A stretch of 64,000 nucleotides of DNA. Source: Microbacterium immunditiarum (GTDB taxonomy: Bacteria; Actinomycetota; Actinomycetes; Actinomycetales; Microbacteriaceae). Position numbers and translations under genes: made by a program. Positions 27,504 to 35,866 of the stretch are shown piece after piece. The DNA lies in NCBI RefSeq assembly GCF_013409785.1, contig NZ_JACCBV010000001.1, forward strand, positions 992,001 to 1,056,000, read 5' to 3'. The notes under the pieces are model-generated. The model had not been told where the DNA came from. It searched no databases and saw only the letters and a list, made by a program, of their open reading frames with translations. How positions within the stretch are numbered: the stretch's first letter is position 1; each line of letters begins with the position of its first letter.

Positions 27504-27613
27504 GAGACAGAGCCTAAGCCTGGATCACCCCGGGCGGACCGGCCTCACGGGGAAGGTTCGGGGAAGCCGCGTGGCCGAACCTCGGAGCGTCCCGACAAGG
27601 AAGGAACACAGGA

Positions 27614-27684
27614 ATGGACGAGTTCGACGTGGTCGTCGTCGGCGGCCCGGCGCCTTCGCACTCATCGTGATCCTGGTCGGCTGA
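27614..27684 (+). pseudogene. Deletion scar: flavoprotein start joined to another gene's end
   Basis: AAGGAAGGAACACAGGA followed by ATG 27614 gives MDEFDVVVVGG, the opening Rossmann strand of an NAD(P)/FAD oxidoreductase, with a good ribosome-binding site. At about 27646 the frame breaks. Another frame reads GAFALIVILVG and stops at 27684, like the end of a membrane protein. The ATG frame itself ends after 19 codons. A deletion with endpoints in two genes explains this best. Confidence 0.6.
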
Positions 27685-27754
27685 TGCGCGGAGGCGTGCG
27701 CGGGCATCCGTCAAGGGAAACAACCGCGCAACACGCTCGGATTAGGCTCTATGC

Positions 27755-29536
27755 GTGGGTGATCTCTTCGACGGATACGGCTCGACTCTCGCGCCGCGCA
27801 AGACGGCGGCCGGGCTGCCTCCGTTCGACGAGATGTTCGGCGAGCCGGCCCATTCCGGCGCGCCCGCGCCGACCCGCGACGCGTACCGCGAGCTCTACCA
27901 GACGCTCGCCCAGATGACGCAGGAAGAGCTGCGCGGGCGCACCGATTCCCTCGCCAGTTCGTACCTCGCGCAGGGCGTGACGTTCGACTTCGCGGGCGAG
28001 GAGCGGCCGTTCCCGCTCGACGCGGTGCCGCGCATCATCACGTTCGACGAGTGGTCCCGTGTCGAGGCCGGGGTGCAGCAGCGCGTCCGCGCGCTCGAGG
28101 CGTTCCTCGACGACGCGTACGGCCACCAGCACTGCGTGCGCGACGGCGTACTCCCCGCACGGCTCATCGCGTCGTCGCAGTACTTCTACCGTCAGGCGGC
28201 CGGCATCCGCAGCGCGAACGGCGTGCGCATCCAGGTCGCCGGCATCGACCTCATCCGCGACGAGCACGGCGAGCTGCGCGTGCTCGAAGACAACGTGCGC
28301 GTGCCGTCGGGCGTGAGCTACGTCATCTCGAACCGGCGTGTCATGGCCCAGACGCTTCCCGAGCTGTTCGTGTCGATGCGCGTGCGTCCGGTCGGCGAGT
28401 ACCCCAACCGGCTGCTGGCGGCGCTGCGTGCGTCGGCACCCGCGGGCATCGAGGACCCGAACGTCGTCGTGCTGACGCCGGGCGTCTACAACTCCGCGTA
28501 CTACGAGCACACGCTGCTGGCGCGACTGATGGGTGTGGAGCTCGTCGAGGGGCGCGACCTGCTGTGCGTCGGCGGCAAGGTCTTCATGCGCACGACGCGC
28601 GGTCCGAAGCGCGTGGATGTCATCTACCGCCGGGTCGACGACGACTTCCTCGATCCGCTGCAGTTCCGCGCCGACTCGATGCTCGGGGCGCCGGGCCTCA
28701 TGCTCGCCGCGCGCCTGGGCAACGTCACGATCGCGAACGCGGTGGGCAACGGCGTCGCCGACGACAAGCTCGTCTACACGTACGTCCCCGATCTCATCCG
28801 CTACTACCTCGCCGAGGAGCCCATCCTCAAGAACGTCGACACATGGCGGCTCGAGGAGCCCGAAGCGCTCGAGGAGGTGCTCGACCGCCTCGACGAGCTC
28901 GTGGTGAAGCCGGTCGACGGCTCGGGCGGCAAGGGGCTCGTCGTCGGACCGGATGCCTCGCCCGCCGAGCTCGCGAAGCTCAAGGAGCGCCTCGTCGACG
29001 ACCCCCGCGGCTGGATCGCGCAGCCGGTCGTGATGCTCTCGACGATCCCGACGCTTGTGGAGGACGGCATGCGCCCGCGCCACGCCGACCTGCGGCCCTT
29101 CGCGGTGAACGACGGCGACGAGGTGTGGGTGCTGCCCGGAGGGCTCACCCGCGTCGCGCTGCCCGAAGGCCAGCTCGTCGTCAACTCGAGCCAGGGCGGC
29201 GGATCGAAGGACACGTGGGTCATCGGCGGCTCTGCCCCCGCGCGTCGCGAGTACGGGCACAGCCCGCACAGCGGCCCGGCCGAGATCGTCGCCGACCAGG
29301 CCGCGCCGACCACGCCGATCGCGATCGTCTACGACGGGCAGCCTGAGCCGGCGCACTCGCCACACGACCGCCCGCGCTCGCGCCTCGAGCAGCAGGAACA
29401 GCAGCAGCAGGTGCGTGCTGTCGCTGACCCCACCGCCGCCGAAATCGCACGAATGACCACGGATGCCGGCATCCGATCGTCATCCGCGCAATCTGGGCAG
29501 GGTCGCGAGGGCGCTGAGGGGAGCGATCGATGCTGA
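27755..29536 (+). CDS. Circularly permuted ATP-grasp protein
   Basis: A 593-residue circularly permuted type 2 ATP-grasp protein. Visible blocks include YFYRQAAGIRSANGVRIQVAG (cut here to the typical YFYRQAAGIR core), DEHGELRVLEDNVRVPSG, and KPVDGSGGKGLVVGP with the glycine-rich ATP loop. ATP-grasp enzymes join a carboxylate to an amine. The product here is unknown. Residues after about 525 form a low-complexity tail with a QQEQQQQ run. GTG 27755 is 6 bp after TAGGCT, suggesting a leaderless mRNA. The alpha-E gene overlaps its end by 7 bp. Confidence 0.88.
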   Translation: MGDLFDGYGSTLAPRKTAAGLPPFDEMFGEPAHSGAPAPTRDAYRELYQTLAQMTQEELRGRTDSLASSYLAQGVTFDFAGEERPFPLDAVPRIITFDEWSRVEAGVQQRVRALEAFLDDAYGHQHCVRDGVLPARLIASSQYFYRQAAGIRSANGVRIQVAGIDLIRDEHGELRVLEDNVRVPSGVSYVISNRRVMAQTLPELFVSMRVRPVGEYPNRLLAALRASAPAGIEDPNVVVLTPGVYNSAYYEHTLLARLMGVELVEGRDLLCVGGKVFMRTTRGPKRVDVIYRRVDDDFLDPLQFRADSMLGAPGLMLAARLGNVTIANAVGNGVADDKLVYTYVPDLIRYYLAEEPILKNVDTWRLEEPEALEEVLDRLDELVVKPVDGSGGKGLVVGPDASPAELAKLKERLVDDPRGWIAQPVVMLSTIPTLVEDGMRPRHADLRPFAVNDGDEVWVLPGGLTRVALPEGQLVVNSSQGGGSKDTWVIGGSAPARREYGHSPHSGPAEIVADQAAPTTPIAIVYDGQPEPAHSPHDRPRSRLEQQEQQQQVRAVADPTAAEIARMTTDAGIRSSSAQSGQGREGAEGSDRC

Positions 29537-30462
29537 GCCGCATCGCCGAGTCCCTGTTCTGGATCGGGCGCTACATCGAGCGCTCCGACGGCACCGCGCG
29601 CATCCTCGACGTGCACCTGCAGCTGCTGCTCGAGGACCCGTGGATCGACGAAGACACCGCGTGCCGCTCGCTCCTCAGCGTCATGGGCTCCGCCCCTCCG
29701 GCGAACGTCGACCACGTGCGCCGGGACGACGTGCTGCAGCGCCTCGCCGTCGACCGCATGAACCCGTCGAGCATCGCGTACGCGCTCACCGCCGCGCGCG
29801 AGAACGCCCGCCGCGCTCGCGAGATCGTGTCGACGGAGCTGTGGGAGACGCTCAACACGACGAACTCACGGATGCCCCGCCGCCTCCAGTCCGACAAGGT
29901 GCACGAGTTCTTCGGGTGGGTGCGCGAGCGCGCGGCGCTCGCCGTGGGCGTCGTCGACTCGTCGACGAGTCGCGACGAGGCGTGGCAGTTCTTCACGTTG
30001 GGTCGCAGCATCGAGCGGGCGGATATGACGGCGCGGATGCTGGCGACGAGGTCGCTGACCGAGGCATCCGGGCCGTCGTGGACGACGATCCTGCGGTCGT
30101 GCGGTGCTTACGAGGCGTATCTGCGCACGTATCGGGGCATGCCGAGCGCGCGCAACGCGGCGGAGTTCCTCCTGCTGGACCGGCTCTTCCCGCGGTCGAT
30201 CATCTACTCGATCCAGCGGGCCGAGGAGTGCATGAGCGCGATCGACCCGCGCGCCGACCGCGTGGGCCACTCGAACACGGTGCTGCGGGCGCTCGGGCAG
30301 ATCCGCAACGACCTCGAGTACCGGCCGATCAGCGAGATCCTGAGCGAGCTGCCGCAGCACATGCAGCGCGTGCAGAAGGTGACGCGCGAGGCATCCGAGG
30401 CGATCCGTCAGCGGTTCTTCCCGACGCACGCCGAGCCGAGCTGGATCGGAGAGATCTCATGA
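29530..30462 (+). CDS. Alpha-E domain protein
   Basis: A 310-residue, all-helical alpha-E protein. It has MLSRIAESLFWIGRYIERSD at the start and FTLGRSIERADMTARML in the middle, the duplicated RIA-SLFW/GR-IERAD signature. The family's activity is unknown. It is nearly always found with circularly permuted ATP-grasp and transglutaminase-like proteins, as here, with overlaps at both ends. No catalytic residues can be assigned. Confidence 0.9.
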   Translation: MLSRIAESLFWIGRYIERSDGTARILDVHLQLLLEDPWIDEDTACRSLLSVMGSAPPANVDHVRRDDVLQRLAVDRMNPSSIAYALTAARENARRAREIVSTELWETLNTTNSRMPRRLQSDKVHEFFGWVRERAALAVGVVDSSTSRDEAWQFFTLGRSIERADMTARMLATRSLTEASGPSWTTILRSCGAYEAYLRTYRGMPSARNAAEFLLLDRLFPRSIIYSIQRAEECMSAIDPRADRVGHSNTVLRALGQIRNDLEYRPISEILSELPQHMQRVQKVTREASEAIRQRFFPTHAEPSWIGEIS

Positions 30463-31304
30463 AGCGCCTCCGCATCGAGCACCAGACCGGCTTCAGCTAC
30501 CAGGGCGACGTCTCCGCGTCGTACAACGAGGCGCGGATGCTGCCCGGTTCGACCGACAGCCAGTTCGTGCTGAGCTCGGCGCTCGAGATCGAGCCGTCGA
30601 CGTCGGTTAACCAGTACGTCGACTATTTCGGCACGCGCGTCGCGTCGTTCGACGTGCTGTCTGCGCACTCGTCGCTCACGATCACGGCGCGCTCGCTCGT
30701 CGAGGTCCGCCCGCGCCCCATCGAACATGTCGAGCTGACGTGGGACGACCTCTTCGAGGCGTCGTCGCGCTCGATGGAGACCGTCGAGCAGCTCACGCAG
30801 ACGAATCGCACGAAGCCGCACGAGGAGGTCGCCGTGCTCGCGCGCTCGATCGCCGCCGAGCACCACCACCCGGGTCGTGCCGCGCATGCGATCGCGGTCG
30901 CCGTCGGCGACGCCGTCGAGTACATGCACGGCATCACGGGCGTGCACTCCACGGCGCGCGATGCGTGGGAGGCCCGCAAGGGAGTGTGTCAGGACATCGC
31001 GCACATCACGATCGGCGCGCTGCGAGAGGTCGGCATCCCGGCCCGGTACGTCTCGGGCTACCTGCACCCGCGCCCGAACGCCGAGGTCGGGGTCGCGGTC
31101 AGCGGCGAGTCGCACGCGTGGGTCGAGTGGTTCGCGGGTGAGTGGCAGGGCTTCGATCCCACGAACAACATCGAGATCGGCGACCGGCACGTGCTCATCG
31201 GGCGCGGGCGCGACTACAACGATGTGCCGCCGCTGCGGGGCGTTTACGCGGGACCGTTCAAGTCGCACCTGCACGTGAAGGTGACGATCACCCGCGAGGC
31301 GTGA
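30459..31304 (+). CDS. Transglutaminase-like (papain-fold) protein
   Basis: A 281-residue protein with an N-terminal beta domain (about 1-110) and a transglutaminase core. The catalytic triad is visible: Cys177 in ARKGVCQD, His219 in GESHAWVEW and Asp233 in GFDPTNN. It may cleave or transfer a peptide made by the ATP-grasp partner. It starts by ATGA overlap with the alpha-E gene. Confidence 0.9.
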   Translation: MKRLRIEHQTGFSYQGDVSASYNEARMLPGSTDSQFVLSSALEIEPSTSVNQYVDYFGTRVASFDVLSAHSSLTITARSLVEVRPRPIEHVELTWDDLFEASSRSMETVEQLTQTNRTKPHEEVAVLARSIAAEHHHPGRAAHAIAVAVGDAVEYMHGITGVHSTARDAWEARKGVCQDIAHITIGALREVGIPARYVSGYLHPRPNAEVGVAVSGESHAWVEWFAGEWQGFDPTNNIEIGDRHVLIGRGRDYNDVPPLRGVYAGPFKSHLHVKVTITREA

Positions 31305-31355
31305 GCCGGCTCTGCCCGCCTGGCCGCGCCACTTGGGGGCTGCCCCGTCTGAGCG

Positions 31356-31511
31356 TCAGGCGGGTGGCGAGTCCGGATCGAGGGTCTTGAGCGTGTCCTC
31401 CTCGACCGGGTTGTCGGCGTCGAGCTGCTCCTCGGTCGTCTCGTCGCCGCCCTTCGGGGCGTCTTGATCGATCGGCTCGTCTTCCGCGCGTCGCTCGCGT
31501 TCGTCGTCCAT
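31356..31511 (-). CDS. Small acidic protein, 51 residues
   Basis: ATG 31511 to TGA 31356-31358 gives 51 residues rich in Asp, Glu and Pro (MDDERERRAEDEPIDQ...TLKTLDPDSPPA). It has no hydrophobic segment and looks disordered. Codon usage is good. It lies convergent to the transglutaminase gene. Function is unknown. Similar short acidic proteins are common in these genomes. Confidence 0.55.
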   Translation of the reverse strand: MDDERERRAEDEPIDQDAPKGGDETTEEQLDADNPVEEDTLKTLDPDSPPA

Positions 31512-31599
31512 GAGGCCACGGTAGGCGCTTGGCTCGGGGAGAGGACGGGGCTTGACGCCGTGGCGCGCCGGTGCCGCGAGAGCGGCCGGATCGGGTGCC

Positions 31600-33081
31600 T
31601 CAGAATCGCGGCGGGACGCTCCTCAGCGTCTCGCGCGCGACGACCTCACCAGCGGCCGTGAGCGTCGCCCTCTCGCCGCGGGCGAGTTCGAGCACCTGCG
31701 CGCCGTCGATGAACAGCAACGCCCCCTCGTCATCGCCCGCGAGCTCCCACACCGAATCGCCGACGACCCGGCGGTACCCCACCGCACGCGCGGCGGCACC
31801 GTGGTCCAGCCGCGTGGGCGCGAGCGCCGCGACGCGCACACCACCGTCGGGCAGCGGAAGAATCCCGAACCACCGCTCCACTGCGTCGAGGAACCACAGC
31901 AGCGCGGGCGAGTATGCCTGGGTGTATCCGGCCTCGCCCGACCACGGGTCGAGCGTCTGCGGAAAGCGGTCGGCGACCGCCAGCGCCGCCAGCACGCCCT
32001 GCGACGCCAGCGCGAGCTCACCCGCGCGACGGTGGTGCTCGAATGCCGCGGGAGCCCGCAGCTGCGCGAGGAAGTTCGCCGGACCGCCCCACGAGTTCCG
32101 CGTGAAGTCGTGGTCGAACCGAGGGTCGTCCATCGCGAGGGACGTGAAGCCGTGCGGCGACAGGAAGCGTCGCGTGTCGAACAGGTGCTTGCGGAGCATC
32201 CGGTCGAAGAAGTCGTCGTCGCCCACGTCGCACGCAAGGACGCGCAACAGGACATCGGATGCCACGCGCACGAGCTCGCCGTTGCGATCGCGGTCGTAGA
32301 ACATCTCGTCGTCGGCGTGCCAGCACTGCTCCCACAGCGCGGCGAGCGTGGACTCGGCACGCGCCCGCCAGGGCGAGGGATCGTGCCCGAGCTCTTCCGC
32401 GATCAGCGCGAGGTACGCGCGCTGGCACGCGACGTTCGCGGTGAGGTCCGGCGCCACGTACGGCACGAGCGGGGCGTCGGGGTCCCACAGCGACGCCTCG
32501 CCGCGGAAGCAGCGATCGGGCGCGAACCAGAACCGCGGCGAGGCGTCGTGCCCGGTGTCGAACGTGCAGAACGCCTCGACCCCACCCGTCCCACGCGTGT
32601 CGCGGTACGTCGCGAGCCACGCGTCCATGCGGCTCATGGCCGCGTACATCGTCTCGAGGTACTCCCGGTCGGCGCGGCCCGAGAGCAGGTAGTGGTTCCA
32701 CACGCTCCGGGCGAGCGGCGTGACGATCTGGATCTGACTGAAGCCGGGACCCTCGTCGATCACCTTGTAGGGGATGAGCCCGTCCTCACGCTGCTCCGCA
32801 GCGAACCGCAGGTGGGTCGCGCGCACGACCTCGGGGGCGAAGCGGCCGAGCACGTCGGTGCTGATCGTGCCCGTGCTCTCGATCCACGCGCCGTCGTACG
32901 CACCGCCCTCGATGAGGATCGGATCGGAGCCCGGGTCGCCGACGGGCCGGATGCAGGACGCGAGCTCTGCCGTCGCCTGACGCCAGCGCACCTCGAGCGG
33001 CCCGCCCTCCGCGACGAACGCGACGCCGAACGCCGGTTCCGCCGAGCGCAGGCGCGAGAGGACGTCATCGAACCGGGCCAC
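31600..33081 (-). CDS. (Alpha/alpha)6-barrel glycoside hydrolase
   Basis: A 493-residue protein with a GTG start at 33081. Blocks such as IEGGAYDGAWIESTGTISTD, LWDPDAPLVPYVAPDL, NSWGGPANFLAQLRAPAAF and SGEAGYTQAYSPALLWFLDA are typical of alpha/alpha-barrel glycosidases of the GH63/GH37/mannosylglycerate-hydrolase-like group. The exact specificity is not clear. No signal peptide is seen, so it probably works on sugars brought in by the adjacent importer. It follows the binding-protein gene on the same strand, after a hairpin. Confidence 0.75.
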   Translation of the reverse strand: MARFDDVLSRLRSAEPAFGVAFVAEGGPLEVRWRQATAELASCIRPVGDPGSDPILIEGGAYDGAWIESTGTISTDVLGRFAPEVVRATHLRFAAEQREDGLIPYKVIDEGPGFSQIQIVTPLARSVWNHYLLSGRADREYLETMYAAMSRMDAWLATYRDTRGTGGVEAFCTFDTGHDASPRFWFAPDRCFRGEASLWDPDAPLVPYVAPDLTANVACQRAYLALIAEELGHDPSPWRARAESTLAALWEQCWHADDEMFYDRDRNGELVRVASDVLLRVLACDVGDDDFFDRMLRKHLFDTRRFLSPHGFTSLAMDDPRFDHDFTRNSWGGPANFLAQLRAPAAFEHHRRAGELALASQGVLAALAVADRFPQTLDPWSGEAGYTQAYSPALLWFLDAVERWFGILPLPDGGVRVAALAPTRLDHGAAARAVGYRRVVGDSVWELAGDDEGALLFIDGAQVLELARGERATLTAAGEVVARETLRSVPPRF

Positions 33082-33116
33082 AGTGCATTCTCTCCTCGAA
33101 CGGCTCTCGAACGGGA

Positions 33117-33150
33117 GCGCGGGCGGTCCCGATCACGGAACCGCCCGCGC
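33117..33150 (-). terminator. Hairpin between binding-protein and glycosidase genes
   Basis: GCGCGGGCGGT (33117-33127) pairs with ACCGCCCGCGC (33140-33150) across 12 bases. On the minus strand it follows the binding-protein gene and precedes the glycosidase gene, so partial termination is likely. Confidence 0.6.
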
Positions 33151-33171
33151 CCACCGGGGGTCTGATCGCGC

Positions 33172-34521
33172 TCAGCGCGCGGCCTCGATGTCGGCCGTGA
33201 GGGCCTCCACCCACTTCTCGCCGGCCTCCTGAGCCGACATGCGCCCGAAGAGCACCTCGGCCTCGTAGGTCTGCGTGTACGAGTTCATGTTGGCGCCGCC
33301 GTTCGGCTGAGGCGGCGCGACCTCGCCCGACTCGAGCGTCTTGGCGACGTACTCCGCGGCGACCGCGGCGTTGCCCTCGAGCAGCGGGATCACGGCGTCG
33401 GCCGTGTCCTGACGGAACGGCACGCCACGCGTGTCCTTGATGAGGTCGGCGGCGTTCGGGCTCAGGAACCAGTCCATCAGCAGCGCGGAGGCCTCAGGGT
33501 GCTCGGTCGCGGCGTTGACCGACCAGAACGCCGACGGCAGCAGGGCCACGCCCGTCTTGTCGGTGTTCGTCGGCGGCAGCAGCACCTGCGTGGCGCCGTC
33601 AAGGCCGTAGGGGCCGTTCACGAGGTTCGAGTAGCCGAACGTGATGCCCGCCTGGCCGAGCGCGTAGGGCTGCTGGTCGCTCGGGAGGTTCCAGTTCGTC
33701 GAGATGACAGACGGGTCGGGCAGGCCGCCGCCGTCGAGCATCTCCTGCTCGATCTCGTAGAAGCTGGCGATGACCTCGGCGTCGACCGCGACGTTTCCGT
33801 CCCAGTCGTACATGCCGAACTCGGTCTCCTGACCGGCGTACGTGCCGATGATGTCCTGCACGCGCAGATCGATGCCCATGATGGGGGCGCCGCTGTCGGT
33901 CGTCAGACCCGCCGAGCCGATGGCGTTCGCGGCCTCGACGAGGTCATCCCACGTCCAGTCGTCGCCGGGCACCTCGACGCCGGCCTGCTCGAAGATCTCG
34001 GTGTTGATGAACGCGGCGGTCGCGTTGCCACCCGTGGGCAGGCCGTAGAGCTTCTCGTCGACGATCGCGTTCGTGACAGAGAAGTCGGGGTACAGGTCGG
34101 AGTTCGCGAGCTCGGAGATCTGATCGCCCGCGTCGAGCTGCAGCAGCAGGCCGTTCGCGCCGTACTCCTGCGGCTTGGCGCCGCCGAGGGCGAAGACGTC
34201 GGGAGCGGTGGTCGCGCCGCCGCCGAAGTCGGTCGCGAGGCGGTTGAAGAGATCATCGGGCGAGCCGTACGAGTTGCCCGTGACCGAGATCTTGGGGTAC
34301 TCCTCCTCGAAGGCGTCGATCACCTCCTGGAAGAGCGCCTGGCGCTCCTCGTTTCCCCACCAGGCGATCTCGAGCTCGATCTCTTCGGCGTTGGGGTCCC
34401 ATGCCTCGCCGGCCGGTTCTTCGGGGGCGGTGCCACCGGCGCATCCGGTGAGGGCCAGCGCCCCGACGAGGACGGCGCCGAGCGTCGCCTTCCCCGCGAT
34501 GGAACGTGCTGAACGCGTCAT
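33172..34521 (-). CDS. Sugar ABC transporter substrate-binding lipoprotein (CUT1)
   Basis: A 449-residue extracellular solute-binding protein, family 1. The lipobox ALALTGCAGG has Cys at about residue 27. The mature part shows LEIAWWGNEERQALFQEVID, TTAPDVFALGG and VTNAIVDEKLYGLPTGG. It should deliver an oligosaccharide or uronide to the permeases at 35867-37730. Its promoter and operator lie at 34621-34668, divergent from nothing but upstream of its own ATG by 100 bp. Confidence 0.9.
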   Translation of the reverse strand: MTRSARSIAGKATLGAVLVGALALTGCAGGTAPEEPAGEAWDPNAEEIELEIAWWGNEERQALFQEVIDAFEEEYPKISVTGNSYGSPDDLFNRLATDFGGGATTAPDVFALGGAKPQEYGANGLLLQLDAGDQISELANSDLYPDFSVTNAIVDEKLYGLPTGGNATAAFINTEIFEQAGVEVPGDDWTWDDLVEAANAIGSAGLTTDSGAPIMGIDLRVQDIIGTYAGQETEFGMYDWDGNVAVDAEVIASFYEIEQEMLDGGGLPDPSVISTNWNLPSDQQPYALGQAGITFGYSNLVNGPYGLDGATQVLLPPTNTDKTGVALLPSAFWSVNAATEHPEASALLMDWFLSPNAADLIKDTRGVPFRQDTADAVIPLLEGNAAVAAEYVAKTLESGEVAPPQPNGGANMNSYTQTYEAEVLFGRMSAQEAGEKWVEALTADIEAAR

Positions 34522-34620
34522 TGCGACTCTTCTCGTGAGTTGTGCGGACCACCGGCGTCGGCGCCCCGCTGTGATTGCGGATCGGTTGCACGGATTCACG
34601 GATCGTCAGGCTCGATTTCG

Positions 34621-34668
34621 TGAAACCGCTATCACGGAACAGTATGCACCGTGGCGGGGTGATGTCAA
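34621..34668 (-). promoter_or_regulatory. Promoter and LacI operator of the binding-protein gene
   Basis: Minus strand: TTGACA (34668-34663), 18-bp spacer, TACTGT (34644-34639). Directly downstream is TGATAGCGGTTTCA (34634-34621), a LacI-type pseudopalindrome with central CG. The same operator occurs at 35830-35843 before the permease operon. Confidence 0.75.
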
Positions 34669-34704
34669 TCGGTCGGGAGTGGATTTGTCATCGCCCGCGA
34701 CAAT

Positions 34705-35712
34705 TCACGCGGTGTGTGGAGGAGCGGTCGAACCGCGTACCTCGACGCGCGGCTGGAAGACCATGTCGTAGCCGGGCGCCTCGTTCCGCAGGAGAGCCGC
34801 CATGCGCCGCCAGGCCTCGACGCCCAGCTCGACGTGGGGGACGGATGCCGTCGTCAGCGGCGGCGACGAGAACTGCGCGAACGGGATGTCGTCCATGCCG
34901 GTGACCGAGATGTCGCCGGGGATCGACACACCCTGCTCGGTCAGCGCGTGCATGAGGCCGATCGCCACGAGGTCGTTGATCGCGATCGCCGCGGTCGCCC
35001 CCGTGCGCAGCACATGCGGGGCGGCGGCGATGCCGTCGGCCGACGTGACCCCGCCGTCGACGCGGTCGATCCGCACGCCGCGGTGGGAATCGGCGAAGGC
35101 GTCGAGGCCCTTGATGCGGAAGCGGTTCGAGACGCTCTTCTCGGTGCCGGCGACGTACACGATGTGCCGGTGCCCGAGGTCGTAGAGGTGCTGGGCGATG
35201 CGCTGCACGCCGGATTCGTAGTCGATTGCGAGCGACGGCGCCGACAGCACGAGGTCGGGGCGGTTGATCACGACGAGCGGCTGAAGGCTCGCGGCGAGCG
35301 TCGCGAGGCGATCGCCGGCCATGCGCGGCGCGCACAGCACGATCGCGTCGGTGCGGCGCCGGATCTCGGCCGCGAGCAGCGGCTCGTCGCTGGGGGACTC
35401 CGCCGAGTCGGCGACCAGCACTCGGTAGCCGTCGCGCGCGGCGGTCTTGCTCAGGCCCGAGAGCACGGCCTGGAACATCGGGTTCCCCAGGTCGGGCACG
35501 ACGAACGCGATCGCGTGGGTCGTGCCGAGCGCGAGCGCGCGGCCCAGGGGGCTGGGGGAGTAGCCGAGCTCGCGCGCGGCGGTCGTGACGCGCTCCGCGA
35601 CCGCCGGCTCGCCGGCGAAGCGGTCGTTCATGACGCGCGACACGGTCGCGGGCGACACGCCGGCGCGAGCGGCGACGTCCGCGATCGTCGTCAGACCCGT
35701 GCGTCGTACCAC
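34705..35712 (-). CDS. LacI-family repressor of the uronide locus
   Basis: A 335-residue repressor. The HTH and hinge are at the start: TTIADVAARAGVSPATVSRVMN and GYSPSPLGRALA. The periplasmic-binding-like core follows, with VTGMDDIPFAQFSSPPLTT. GTG 35712 follows GAAGGGGG. It sits between the binding-protein gene and the permease operon, both preceded by a TGATAGCGGTTTCA-type site, and probably represses both. Confidence 0.92.
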   Translation of the reverse strand: MVRRTGLTTIADVAARAGVSPATVSRVMNDRFAGEPAVAERVTTAARELGYSPSPLGRALALGTTHAIAFVVPDLGNPMFQAVLSGLSKTAARDGYRVLVADSAESPSDEPLLAAEIRRRTDAIVLCAPRMAGDRLATLAASLQPLVVINRPDLVLSAPSLAIDYESGVQRIAQHLYDLGHRHIVYVAGTEKSVSNRFRIKGLDAFADSHRGVRIDRVDGGVTSADGIAAAPHVLRTGATAAIAINDLVAIGLMHALTEQGVSIPGDISVTGMDDIPFAQFSSPPLTTASVPHVELGVEAWRRMAALLRNEAPGYDMVFQPRVEVRGSTAPPHTA

Positions 35713-35797
35713 GTGCAGCCCCCTTCGAGCGGTGCGAGAGCCCCTGACCGGGGCAGGCGAGCGATGCCTCCGTGAACATCGTGCATCGACATCTGCC

Positions 35798-35843
35798 TTT
35801 CACAGGGTATCGTCGTCCTGTGAAATCCGAGATAGCGGTTTCA
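35798..35843. promoter_or_regulatory. Inverted repeat and LacI operator before the permease operon
   Basis: TTTCACAGG (35798-35806) and CCTGTGAAA (35817-35825) form a 9-bp inverted repeat. Five bases on, AGATAGCGGTTTCA (35830-35843) matches the operator at 34621-34634 at 13 of 14 positions. The permease ATG follows 24 bp later. Confidence 0.7.
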
Positions 35844-35866
35844 CGAGATGAGACGAGGAGGTCCGC

